From NCBI GenBank assembly GCA_900767385.1, contig CAAFYY010000057.1:1-13097 (forward strand): a DNA stretch of 13,097 nt, in the 5' to 3' direction. Origin of the DNA: Bacteroidales bacterium (GTDB taxonomy: Bacteria; Bacteroidota; Bacteroidia; Bacteroidales; Paludibacteraceae). Position 1 is the first letter of the stretch. Every line of letters starts with the position of its first letter. The position numbers and the translations under genes are program-made. Positions 1 to 6,946 of the stretch are shown here, in pieces. The notes under the pieces were generated by a model. It had not been told where the DNA came from. It did not search any database and saw only the letters and a list, made by a program, of their open reading frames with translations.

Positions 1-84
1 CCGAAATTGTTCTGGTGAGTGGAGAGTAGTGCAACTGCTCAGCCGAAATTGTTCTGGTGAGTGGAGAGTAGTGCAACTGGTCAG
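1..84. repeat. 42-base tandem direct repeat, two copies, cut by the window edge
   Basis: Positions 1-42 and 43-84 are identical except for one base (position 38 is C, its counterpart at position 80 is G). From 85 a poorer third copy may start (CGGAAAAGCTGTTTTGG against CCGAAATTGTTCTGGTG) and then similarity is lost. The unit is exactly 14 codons long and has no stop in one plus frame (reading RNCSGEWRVVQLLS) or in one minus frame (reading LSSCTTLHSPEQFR). An array can therefore stay open without being a gene. The array may continue to the left of the window. No coding, promoter or mobile-element role can be assigned. Positions 85-160 show nothing further that I recognise. Confidence 0.9.
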
Positions 85-160
85 CGGAAAAGCTGTTTTG
101 GATTGTTGTTGTTGGTTTGTGTCTGCGAAAATATTTCCCTTTGCCCTGTTTCACACCTTT

Positions 161-388
161 TGATAAGTTAGGCTGCGGTTCGGCATAATCCGAACAAGTT
201 CGGTTCTGCACTCGCCTTGCACTAACTTTGGCGCAACTCGGCATAACTTAAGCAAGCATAGTTCTGCTCTCGCTGCTTCAAAGGTACGGCTTGCTCTGGC
301 TTTTGATAACCCAGGCTTCGCCTCAGCATAGGTAAACAAGTTTCCCTCTGCATTCGGTTTGCTCTGGCTTTGCCGAGGTGCAGCCGAT
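161..388. repeat. Degenerate Bacteroidales-type intergenic repeat region with inverted ends
   Basis: Several diverged copies of the same phrases occur here: 'TTCGGCATAA' or 'CTCGGCATAA' (about 179-188 and 237-246), 'GTTCTGCACTCG' and 'GTTCTGCTCTCG' (203-214 and 261-272), 'GGCTTGCTCTGGCTTT' and 'GGTTTGCTCTGGCTTT' (288-303 and 356-371), and 'GATAA' openings at 162 and 304. The left end (166-185) matches the reverse complement of the right end (371-390) at 14 of 20 bases, sharing GGCTGC-n3-TCGGCA. The element is thus bounded by inverted copies of one core. It resembles, from memory, dispersed intergenic repeats of Prevotella and Bacteroides. A 62-codon minus-strand open frame (339-151) lies wholly within it and is best read as a by-product of the repeats, not a gene. 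Confidence 0.65.
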
Positions 389-422
389 ATAAAGAAAGCC
401 CCCGCTGTGTAAGAGCGAGGGC
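389..422 (-). terminator. Rho-independent terminator of the acyltransferase/glycosyltransferase operon
   Basis: On the minus strand a 9-base stem forms (414-422 with 398-406, one A-C mismatch) around a 7-base loop at 407-413. It is followed by TTTCTTT at 397-391. It lies 35 bases past the stop codon of the last glycosyltransferase, in the right orientation to end that operon. It also marks the boundary between the operon and the repeat region. Confidence 0.8.
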
Positions 423-456
423 GGTTGGAATGAGGTTAGTATTTTTACAGAACTTT

Positions 457-1584
457 CTATCCGATGATTTTGAGTAAGTGTTGTGCTTGCGCCTTGTTGT
501 AGTACTGAGGGTTAAGCACAGCCTTACGCATCTCGATGTCGGCCTCTGTGAAATCTTCTTTCAGCAGTTCCTGACATTCGCGAATCTGCTCCTCGGCGTC
601 GTTGGCAATGTTGCAGAGACTTTCCAAACCACTTCCTGTCAACATCTTGTCGTTAGCCACGATGTATTTGCCAGAGAAGAGTGTGTTGAGGAGTTTCAGT
701 TTCATTCCCGTGGCTTGGAAGGTGATGAGGACCGTGATATGTGCTTCTTGAATCAACTGGTTGATTTCTATATCTGTTGGATTGGCTACCAGTTCGATGT
801 TGCGGTACTGGCTGATGAGATTGCGGAGTCGTCGGCTTGGGTTCATGCCCGCCACCACGCAGCGGCAGTTGAGTTTGGAGAATACATTGTCGCAGAGATA
901 GCTTGCTGCCTTCTCGTTCTCTGCCAGCATGAGGTTGCCGTGATAGAGAATGAAGGGATTTTTGTCGCTGGAAGGGCGTGAGCAGACATCGTTGTATTGG
1001 TGGAAGCATGGCACGAAATCAACCGCTGTGTCAGGATAGTGTGTCTTGAAATATTCTTCATCGTTGTGCGACAGGGCAATGATGTGCTGGGCGTGATGAA
1101 GCACCTTTTCGAAGTGCTTGAGACGTTTGGCTTCCAGTTTATAGAAGAGTTTCTTCCACAGTATGTTAGAGGCGTCGCTGAGTGCGTTGTAGTAGTCGTG
1201 CTCAATGTTGCACTCGCGGAATAGCTTGATGCGGTTCTTCAGATCGGGATGGTTGAGGAATCCGCATGAGACAAGTCCTTCAAAGAGAATAGGGTAGTCG
1301 TTGCTTTTCAGGTTCTCCAGCAGTTGAGGGTGCATGCGTCCTACGACCGTGTAGGGGAGCAGGTGGAACTGTGTGAGCAATCCTGTTTTGCGTTTATAGT
1401 AGTGAACTTCGTCGCACAGGGCTTCCAACTCCTTTGACGGGTTGCGCCAATACTGGAAGCAGTGTAAGATGATACGGATACCTTCTTCATGAAGCGCTTT
1501 CAGTCGGTAGAACACGTCGATGGCTCCACCATAATTGGCAGGGTATGGAATGTCGAATGCAACGATGTTTAATGCTTTAATCAT
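457..1584 (-). CDS. GT-B fold glycosyltransferase (GT4-like), second of a tandem pair
   Basis: A 375-residue protein with the two-domain GT-B layout. The N-terminal half has an early glycine loop (DIPYPANYGG, residues 11-20) and a conserved EHDYYNAL stretch (128-135). The C-terminal half begins near residue 210 with FILYHGNL and carries TGMKLKLLN...SGKYIVAN (292-311), the equivalent of the nucleotide-sugar-binding segment of GT4 enzymes. It should move a sugar from an activated donor to a lipid or glycan acceptor at the cytoplasmic face; donor and acceptor are unknown. There is no signal peptide or membrane segment. The frame stays open upstream to 1689, but that extension overlaps the end of the preceding gene. 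Starting at 1584 leaves a 7-base gap and gives the typical MIKALNIVAFD opening. It is the last gene of a three-gene operon, followed by a terminator at 389-422. Confidence 0.8.
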   Translation of the reverse strand: MIKALNIVAFDIPYPANYGGAIDVFYRLKALHEEGIRIILHCFQYWRNPSKELEALCDEVHYYKRKTGLLTQFHLLPYTVVGRMHPQLLENLKSNDYPILFEGLVSCGFLNHPDLKNRIKLFRECNIEHDYYNALSDASNILWKKLFYKLEAKRLKHFEKVLHHAQHIIALSHNDEEYFKTHYPDTAVDFVPCFHQYNDVCSRPSSDKNPFILYHGNLMLAENEKAASYLCDNVFSKLNCRCVVAGMNPSRRLRNLISQYRNIELVANPTDIEINQLIQEAHITVLITFQATGMKLKLLNTLFSGKYIVANDKMLTGSGLESLCNIANDAEEQIRECQELLKEDFTEADIEMRKAVLNPQYYNKAQAQHLLKIIG

Positions 1585-1591
1585 AAATGGT

Positions 1592-2818
1592 TCAGTTTGT
1601 TTTGTTGATACTATCAAGCAGCAACTGCTCCAATCGTGCAGCCTGGAATTGTCGTGAATAGATAGTCTTGATGTCGGCTGGTATCTCAACGTGTGTCATG
1701 CCGTTGCAAAGCCACTCCTGGTATCTCTCGAGGAGGAAGGCTTGGCAGGTGTCGAGGTTGGAAGCAGCACAGCCAGAACGGGTTTCGCTGATGGTCTGAT
1801 CCAAACACTCCTCGTCGCTTTGCACACACAACACGGGACACTCACTTCCCAGGGCTTCAAAGAATTTCGTGGTCATGATGCCGTGGTTGCCGTTCTCCTT
1901 GGCACGATTGCTGAAGACCAACGACAATGCACTTTGGTTGAGAATCGTAGGAATCTCTGTGTGAGGAACGAGCGAATGGAATGTCGAGATGTTGCGGAGC
2001 GTCTCTTCGTGCATGAATCCTTGTATGAGTCGCGTGGACTGCTCGTCCATATACCATTGGAGAGAAATCTTCTCGGCATCAATCTCCTGTGCTTTGATTA
2101 GCAGTGAGAGCGACTCAAAGAACAGTGTCGGGTCTTGCAGCGGCAGCCCATAGAACTTACCTGTGTAGGAGATGGTGAACTTCTTTGTTTTTTTGCGTGA
2201 CGGCACGAAGAGTTCGGCGTCGTAGCCGTTGTAGATGAGATGGGTGTTAGGATTCCATTGTTGCAGAAACTCCTTGTGCCAAGGTGAAACCGTGGTGACG
2301 ATGTCCGCTTGCCTCAAGGCTCTGTTGCGTCGGTGGAGATGATGGTTGGTATAGAGTCTCATGGCCCACTGTCCGAGTCGCCCCTTTGGCTGATGCTCCA
2401 GATAGGTGAACGCTGGCGCCTGTTCAGGGATGTCGCGGAGGTCGGCGATGAGCGGAATTCCTTGCTCGCGTGCTATTTGGGCTGCGGCAGGGAGAGGGAA
2501 GGAGAAGAATGTGCTACAGAAGACGGCGTCGTAATTCTTGAGATTCTGTTTCTTCGCCTCACTGACAATCTGCTTGGATTTGATGTCGTAGAGAAGTCCG
2601 ATAAGACTCTTCATGCGCCATTCCCAACGATTGCCGTTGGAATAGGAGATACTATATATATTATATGGCAACTCAACAGACTCACGCGGTGTCTCGGTGA
2701 GTATGTCAAGTTGCCATCCTTGTTGCAAGAGGTAGTCGCAGAAAAATCTCACTCGTGGCAAGTATGCCGGAGGTGTGAACATGTCGCAAATCACGAGGAG
2801 ACGTTTTCCCGTACCCAT
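1592..2818 (-). CDS. Glycosyltransferase family 4 (GT-B) protein, first of a tandem pair
   Basis: A 408-residue soluble protein. The N-terminal domain opens with a beta strand and loop typical of GT4 enzymes (LLVICDMFTPPAYLPRVRFF, residues 7-26), then ADLRDIPEQAP near residue 125. The C-terminal domain starts around residue 215 (FTISYTGKFYG) and holds KFFEALGSECPVLCV near residue 325. That segment corresponds to the 'K-FEY-A-G-PVL' donor-binding helix, though the spacing of the acidic residues is not the classical EX7E. The expected role is transfer of a sugar from a nucleotide-sugar donor to a cell-envelope acceptor; the specificity cannot be read. The start at 2818 lies 14 bases after the acyltransferase stop, and the next glycosyltransferase follows after 7 bases. 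The three are therefore very probably cotranscribed and act on the same product. Confidence 0.85.
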   Translation of the reverse strand: MGTGKRLLVICDMFTPPAYLPRVRFFCDYLLQQGWQLDILTETPRESVELPYNIYSISYSNGNRWEWRMKSLIGLLYDIKSKQIVSEAKKQNLKNYDAVFCSTFFSFPLPAAAQIAREQGIPLIADLRDIPEQAPAFTYLEHQPKGRLGQWAMRLYTNHHLHRRNRALRQADIVTTVSPWHKEFLQQWNPNTHLIYNGYDAELFVPSRKKTKKFTISYTGKFYGLPLQDPTLFFESLSLLIKAQEIDAEKISLQWYMDEQSTRLIQGFMHEETLRNISTFHSLVPHTEIPTILNQSALSLVFSNRAKENGNHGIMTTKFFEALGSECPVLCVQSDEECLDQTISETRSGCAASNLDTCQAFLLERYQEWLCNGMTHVEIPADIKTIYSRQFQAARLEQLLLDSINKTN

Positions 2819-2832
2819 ATTCTTCGTATTGA

Positions 2833-4149
2833 TTATCCGCAGTATTTGACGATGGTCTTACGGATAGACTCCAATTGATTGAGGAGAGCCTTGTTGCGAT
2901 AGAGACGGATGTCGCTGCGCAGCAGACGAGCTGTTTTCGCATAGGCATGGATGAAAGCGTGTGCAGGGGGAACGAGCAGCACGAGAGGCAGTGCAATCCA
3001 CCAAGCAAAATTGCAGAATGCTATAATAGCAATGATGATGGCAGAGAGCGGCATCAGGAGCCATTCGATGACAAAACGTGCCGAGTTGTGGAACGCGATG
3101 TCTTTCATCTTTTTGACCAACAAACCGTTCACAATCAAGATGAGTGACGAGGCTATCGTTGAGTAGATAGCGTAGGGGAGGGTGATGATCAGCATGAGAA
3201 TCTTGGTGAGAATGCTGAGCATGCGATTCTTCTTGTTGAACGAACGGGCGCTGATTTTCTGCTCTTTGCGTGCCTTCTCAAATGCTTTGACCTGTTCGAG
3301 GCACTGTTGGGCATCTTCATGTTCCAGACGGGCTTGCTCCATCGTGTTGGCGATGTGTTGGTTGGCTTCGCGGCGTTGGAGGAGAGAGAATTTCTTGCCG
3401 TGACGTCGTGTGGCGAGTTCTTCACCTTCAATCAAACAGCATTCATACAGCTCGTCGTAGCATCCGTTGTTTGGGACGATGAGGTGCACTTGTCTCAGGC
3501 GTTGGTCAAATTCCTTACGCAATTCGTTGATTTGCTCAGGAACAGGCATCTCGGCGTGTTCTCTCACAAAAGCGGAGACGTTGATTGGTTCGCCGATTTG
3601 GGTAAGGATAGAGGTTCGATATTTGTTGTAGCTGCCGTATTCGATGCCGTAAGGTAGGATATAGACATCCTTCTTGCCTTCGAGCGATTCGCTGGCTTGG
3701 AGGGCGATGCGGAACATGCCTTTGACAATGGGCAACTGGTTGCGCATTGTGCGGTGGGTACCTTCCGAGAAGATGCAGAACGGCACGTTGCAGTTCAGCA
3801 CACGAACGCTCTCTTCCATGATTTCTTTGTTCTTGGAGAGGTTTTCGTAGCCGTCGCGCATTCGCATGATTGGCATAATCTTGCAGAAGTTGAGCAGGAA
3901 TGCCAGTGTCTTTTTCTTGAAGATATCGGCTCTTGCCACAAAGACAGCAGGACCATGAAGCACCATCATCACGGAGATGGCGTCGATGGCAGCGTTGGAG
4001 TGGTTTGGACCGAAGATGACGGCAGCGTCATGTGGTATCCTCTCGGTGTTGACATACTCTTGACGGTAGTAGGCCGACGAGAAGAGTTTGCGCATATAGT
4101 TGGAACCGATCTTATAAGGCAGGTTCTCTATTTCTATCCCTTTAGACAT
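2833..4149 (-). CDS. PlsC-type glycerolipid acyltransferase with C-terminal membrane domain
   Basis: A 438-residue protein. The N-terminal half is an acyltransferase domain of the lysophosphatidate/glycerol-phosphate acyltransferase superfamily. It has GPNHSNAAID (His50 and Asp56, the catalytic pair), PIMRMRDG near residue 92, FSEGTHR (about 126-132, the acceptor phosphate-binding motif) and VKGMFRIALQ (about 141-150). The spacing is HX5D rather than the textbook HX4D; from memory this is shared with fungal Gpt2/Sct1-like and other Bacteroidetes relatives, so I expect activity. A charged, probably coiled helical linker (about 240-300) leads to two long hydrophobic regions (about 312-345 and 358-402) that would anchor it in the inner membrane. 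It probably acylates a glycerolipid or a related envelope lipid. It is the first gene of the operon with two glycosyltransferases, so a glycolipid product is possible but not shown. Met19 is an alternative start. I see no clear promoter upstream. Confidence 0.85.
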   Translation of the reverse strand: MSKGIEIENLPYKIGSNYMRKLFSSAYYRQEYVNTERIPHDAAVIFGPNHSNAAIDAISVMMVLHGPAVFVARADIFKKKTLAFLLNFCKIMPIMRMRDGYENLSKNKEIMEESVRVLNCNVPFCIFSEGTHRTMRNQLPIVKGMFRIALQASESLEGKKDVYILPYGIEYGSYNKYRTSILTQIGEPINVSAFVREHAEMPVPEQINELRKEFDQRLRQVHLIVPNNGCYDELYECCLIEGEELATRRHGKKFSLLQRREANQHIANTMEQARLEHEDAQQCLEQVKAFEKARKEQKISARSFNKKNRMLSILTKILMLIITLPYAIYSTIASSLILIVNGLLVKKMKDIAFHNSARFVIEWLLMPLSAIIIAIIAFCNFAWWIALPLVLLVPPAHAFIHAYAKTARLLRSDIRLYRNKALLNQLESIRKTIVKYCG

Positions 4150-4208
4150 GTGTTAGTCCGATTATAAAAGATGTGTGGAGTTTGGAAGGACGAACTTGCC
4201 AATCTCCC

Positions 4209-4257
4209 GAAAAAATAAATAAAGGGAACTTGCAGTCGGAGTGACGGCAGTTCCCTA
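4209..4257 (-). terminator. Rho-independent terminator after the omega-subunit gene
   Basis: On the minus strand AGGGAAC and GTTCCCT (4223-4229 with 4250-4256) form the base of a longer, slightly bulged hairpin. Extra pairing of GC/GC and GTC/GAC inside extends the stem towards the loop. The hairpin is followed on the minus strand by TTTATTTATTTTTT (4222-4209). It ends the apbE-bamD-omega transcript and separates it from the acyltransferase operon starting at 4149. The remaining bases 4150-4208 must hold the promoter of that operon, but no clear TAnnTTTG box is visible there. Confidence 0.85.
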
Positions 4258-4290
4258 TGGTTTTGTCTGTCAGAAGGCTTGTTGCACTTC

Positions 4291-4611
4291 TTATTGAGGC
4301 ATGTTTTTGTGATAGTGAATCTTGCCGTCTTCCAACTCTTTGATGGCTTTGAGGGTTGGTTTTGGAAGACGCTCGTAGTGCTTGGAGATTTCGATTTGCT
4401 CTTGGTTGCCTACGCCTTCTTCTTCAAAGTCCTCTGGTTTGGTAGCAAACTCTTGAAGTTTTTTCGACAATTCAACTTTCACCTCAGCAGCGATTTGGTT
4501 AGAGCGTTTTGCGATGATAGCAACGGTCTCATAACGATTGCCTACTTCCTCGCAGAGTTGGTTCATGTCGCGAGTGATGGTGTTGGTTGGTACTGATTTT
4601 TTCTTTTCCAT
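4291..4611 (-). CDS. rpoZ: RNA polymerase omega subunit, Rpb6-like Bacteroidetes form
   Basis: A 106-residue protein. The conserved omega/Rpb6 core lies near the N terminus: GNRYETVAIIAKRSNQI (residues 24-40), the counterpart of the 'IGNRFDLV..AARRARQ' helix of E. coli omega. The rest is an acidic middle (about 57-72) and a basic C-terminal tail. Omega binds the C-terminal region of beta-prime and helps RNA polymerase assembly and stability. The length is slightly above the usual 70-90 residues of omega, as is common for the form annotated as an Rpb6 family protein in this phylum. It starts 15 bases after the bamD stop, an arrangement I know from other Bacteroidales, and is followed by a terminator. 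Regulation should follow the apbE-bamD transcript. The family is clear; its exact equivalence to E. coli rpoZ is inferred. Confidence 0.8.
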   Translation of the reverse strand: MEKKKSVPTNTITRDMNQLCEEVGNRYETVAIIAKRSNQIAAEVKVELSKKLQEFATKPEDFEEEGVGNQEQIEISKHYERLPKPTLKAIKELEDGKIHYHKNMPQ

Positions 4612-4626
4612 TTTTGTATGTTGGTT

Positions 4627-5445
4627 TTATTTTTTTACGTTAGCCTTGGCCTTCGCCTCTTTCATGATGCGAAGTGCCTCTTTGTGGTTCTTGCTGTCTG
4701 GGAAGTCGATCGTATAGCGGTAGCACTCGTCGATGAGTTCGCTGTAACGCTCCTGCTGCTTCTCGGCAACACTCAAGGAAGCCTCCTTGTATTTTGATTG
4801 AAGAATGAGGAAGGAGAACTCCTCACGATATTTTGTGTCGGGGTAGTTGCGCAGCGCATTCTCTGAGACGACGATGGCAGAACGGTAGTTGTTGCCCATG
4901 TAGAGTCCGAGTTTGTAGTAGAGCTGTGCGTTGCGGAGTTCCTTGTAGGCAAGGTGCTCGTCCATCTCCTTGAGACATTCGCGTGCCTGACGGGAGTAGT
5001 CGCCGTCGGGGAAGAATTCTATGAACTCTGTCATGGCAGAGATGGCAGCAGTCGTTGCTTCTTGGTCGAGTTCTGCTTCGGGGAGGTCCATGTAGAGGCA
5101 GTAGCCGATATAGAAACGAGATTCTTCGGAGAATTCTCCTCTTGGGAAGCTCTTGACATAGTTGGCGAAGTCTTGCGATGCGGTGTAGTAGTCCTTTTGA
5201 CCAAGTCGTGATTTGGCCAAGAGATAGAGCACTTCTTCTGCGGCGCGTTGTCCGCGATAGGTTGTTGTCAGGCTCTCAAACAATACGGTTGCTTTGCTGT
5301 ATTGTTTCTGGAGATAGAAATTCTTGGCTGCTTCAAAACGTTCGTCGGCATTGTCGTTCTTCAGCATTTTCTGGTAGCTGGTGCAACTTGTTGCAAAGAT
5401 GGCCAGTGTGGCAACCAGAATGAATATGATTTTTCTTGTTTGCAT
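4627..5445 (-). CDS. bamD: Outer-membrane assembly lipoprotein BamD
   Basis: A 272-residue lipoprotein. A short basic start and hydrophobic core (KIIFILVATLAIF) lead to a lipobox ending FATSC, with Cys21 as the lipidated residue. The mature part is helical and made of TPR-like repeats: ERFEAAKNFYLQKQYSKATVLFESL (split over about residues 36-60), then AEEVLYLLAKSRLGQKDYYTAS, SRFYIGYCLYM, a stretch around SAMTEFIEFFPDGDYSRQA, and NYRSAIVVSENALRNYPDT. This is the standard BamD/YfiO pattern, and the length is close to that of known BamD proteins. BamD sits on the inner face of the outer membrane, binds BamA and helps fold beta-barrel proteins. It is the middle gene of an operon, 24 bases after apbE and 15 bases before the omega gene. 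Nothing looks damaged. Confidence 0.92.
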   Translation of the reverse strand: MQTRKIIFILVATLAIFATSCTSYQKMLKNDNADERFEAAKNFYLQKQYSKATVLFESLTTTYRGQRAAEEVLYLLAKSRLGQKDYYTASQDFANYVKSFPRGEFSEESRFYIGYCLYMDLPEAELDQEATTAAISAMTEFIEFFPDGDYSRQARECLKEMDEHLAYKELRNAQLYYKLGLYMGNNYRSAIVVSENALRNYPDTKYREEFSFLILQSKYKEASLSVAEKQQERYSELIDECYRYTIDFPDSKNHKEALRIMKEAKAKANVKK

Positions 5446-5469
5446 AATACAATCGGTAAATGGCTGATG

Positions 5470-6501
5470 TTACTTTTTAGGAACGAGATAGGGCTCGAAG
5501 TCTTTGGTGTAATGGCAAACGAAGTCTTCGTTTTCTCCAGTGATGAAGAAACCTGGGATGTGATGCTTTTCGCAGAGTTCCATGCTCTTCTCCAAGCCCA
5601 TCACCATACATGCTGTTGCCAAGGCATCAGCGGTAGAGCAGTCTTGTGCCACAATCGTTACACTCAGCAGGGTGTGCTCCACGAGATGGCCTGTGTGAGG
5701 GTCGATGGTGTGTGCATATTTTTTACCGTTCTTGATGTAGAAGTTGCGGTAGTTGCCAGATGTTGCCAACGACATGTTGCTGAGTGCCACGACACGTTCT
5801 ATCTCGTTGTTGACACAGGTGCTGTCGTCGATAGGTTTGTTGATGCCGATTTTCCATTCCTCGCCTTGTGGGTTGATACCTTCAGCGTGAACCTCGCCGC
5901 CAATCTCTACAAGAAGGTTCTTGATGCCGTGCTCTTTCAGCACCTGAGCCACATAGTCGCAGGCATAGCCTTTGGCCACGGCACTTGCGTCGAGCATCGT
6001 GTTCGGATGCTCCCTGAAAACTTTGTGGTTGGACATTGATATGCTCTTGTAGCCAACAGTCTGCATGATTTTGTTGAGCTCTACGCTGTCTGGTGTCATG
6101 CTGGAATCAAAGCCAAATCCCCAAAGGTTGACAACAGGAGCAATAGTGATATCGAAAGCGCCGTCGGTCATTTCCGACACCTCACGACTCTTGTTGAATA
6201 CGTATTCAAAATGAGGGTTGTTGTAGGTGAGGCTGTCTCCTCTGTTGATCATGGAGATGATGGAGTTCTCGTTGAACATTGACAGCGCTTCGTCAACTTG
6301 GTCTAAAGCCTCGTTGATGATTTGCTGGTAGTTCGTATCGTTGGAGGCTTCTATCTTGATGTGATAGACGGTTCCGAAGACAGCACCTTGTATGGTAATA
6401 TACTTGTCTTTTGCGGCTCTGTGTCTATGTGCGGAGGCGAAGAAAATCGCCATAAAGACAATCAGTAGGCCAAGTGTTATGATGAGGTTTCTCTTATTCA
6501 T
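5470..6501 (-). CDS. apbE: FAD:protein FMN transferase ApbE
   Basis: A 343-residue enzyme that uses FAD to attach FMN covalently to a threonine or serine of exported flavoproteins such as Nqr and Rnf subunits. An N-terminal hydrophobic segment (residues 5-24) exports it and, lacking a lipobox cysteine, probably anchors it in the membrane facing the periplasm. ApbE landmarks appear in order: MTDGAFDITIAPVVNLWGFG (111-130), LDASAVAKGYACD (170-182), VEIGGEVHAEG (198-208), HTIDPHTG (264-271) and STADALATA (289-297), whose Asp292 is the expected metal ligand. The frame continues upstream to 6534, but a promoter box lies at 6531-6524, so the start at 6501 is preferred. It is first in an operon with bamD and the omega gene. 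No Nqr or Rnf genes are in the window, so its targets must lie elsewhere. Confidence 0.93.
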   Translation of the reverse strand: MNKRNLIITLGLLIVFMAIFFASAHRHRAAKDKYITIQGAVFGTVYHIKIEASNDTNYQQIINEALDQVDEALSMFNENSIISMINRGDSLTYNNPHFEYVFNKSREVSEMTDGAFDITIAPVVNLWGFGFDSSMTPDSVELNKIMQTVGYKSISMSNHKVFREHPNTMLDASAVAKGYACDYVAQVLKEHGIKNLLVEIGGEVHAEGINPQGEEWKIGINKPIDDSTCVNNEIERVVALSNMSLATSGNYRNFYIKNGKKYAHTIDPHTGHLVEHTLLSVTIVAQDCSTADALATACMVMGLEKSMELCEKHHIPGFFITGENEDFVCHYTKDFEPYLVPKK

Positions 6502-6523
6502 TTTGTCAAAATAATTCAAAGTG

Positions 6524-6554
6524 CAAAGATACAACTTTTCTTTTATTCTACATA
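6524..6554 (-). promoter_or_regulatory. Bacteroidetes-type promoter for apbE-bamD-omega
   Basis: Read on the minus strand, TATCTTTG at 6531-6524 is a full match to the Bacteroidetes -7 consensus TAnnTTTG. A TATG at 6554-6551, 19 bases upstream, matches three of four bases of the -33 TTTG box. The -7 box ends 22 bases before the apbE ATG at 6501 and so supports that start over the longer frame. Confidence 0.7.
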
Positions 6555-6910
6555 GTATATCTGCGTGGGAAATTCAACGGTGGTTTTTGCTGTTCCGTTC
6601 CTGTGAATCCGTTTGAAAACAGACCTTGTTGTCTTGTCCTAATGCGCTGATAATAAGTTTTTCGTGTTTTTCTTTGGGTAATGGTCTCTGCTGTTTGGAG
6701 GCACTGATTCCTGTCTCCTAATTTTTGGCTGGCATTTTGTTGCTGCCATTTTTCTTGTCGAAGTTTTTCGGGAGTTTTGGCATGACCTAAGGTTTTTGAG
6801 CATTCCTTGAACCGTGCTTTGAAATCGCTTGTTTTTCGCCCGAAAATTCCTATGGATAAAAAACTGATAAGAGAATAGGAAAGAATGCCGTCTGTTACAC
6901 GAAAAAATAG
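6535..6910. other. Gene-free divergent intergenic region with strong strand bias
   Basis: No gene with a start codon is supported here. The plus strand is markedly rich in T. The minus strand, poor in T, keeps one frame free of stop codons from 6955 down to the TAG at 6550-6548 (136 codons). That frame has no ATG, GTG or TTG before its last dozen codons and reads as a lysine-, glutamine- and arginine-rich peptide. I see no clear RNA gene, terminator or long repeat. The apbE promoter sits at the left end, just beyond the stop, and the proS promoter at the right end. Confidence 0.6.
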
Positions 6911-6918
6911 TACCTTTG
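6911..6918 (+). promoter_or_regulatory. Bacteroidetes-type -7 box for proS
   Basis: TACCTTTG matches TAnnTTTG completely and is followed by CAG and an A-rich leader. This places the likely transcript start some 20 bases before the proS ATG at 6947. No good TTTG box lies at the usual 19-21 base distance; the nearest partial match, TCTG at 6891-6894, has a 16-base spacer. Confidence 0.65.
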
Positions 6919-6946
6919 CAGTCTTAAAAATGTAAGATAACTCTTT

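Noticed and set aside
1..84. CRISPR array
   Set aside because: The two copies abut directly with no spacer between them, and no cas genes are present.
151..339. Small minus-strand open frame of 62 codons
   Set aside because: Made entirely of the degenerate repeat region, with no promoter, no conserved motif and composition driven by the repeats.
161..390. Insertion sequence
   Set aside because: There are inverted ends but no transposase reading frame and no visible target duplication; the size also fits only a non-autonomous relic.
478..981. Plus-strand open frame of 167 codons opposite the second glycosyltransferase
   Set aside because: Antisense to a good GT-B gene and without recognisable features.
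1585..1689. N-terminal extension of the second glycosyltransferase
   Set aside because: It overlaps the upstream gene and its sequence is unlike a GT start; the Met at 1584 gives a canonical N terminus.
2309..2878. Plus-strand open frame of 189 codons opposite the first glycosyltransferase
   Set aside because: Antisense to the coding frame, crosses the junction with the acyltransferase gene, and has no domain.
5248..6039. Plus-strand open frame of 263 codons across bamD and apbE
   Set aside because: It is antisense to two well-supported genes, spans their junction, and its translation is a cysteine- and valine-rich string without motifs.
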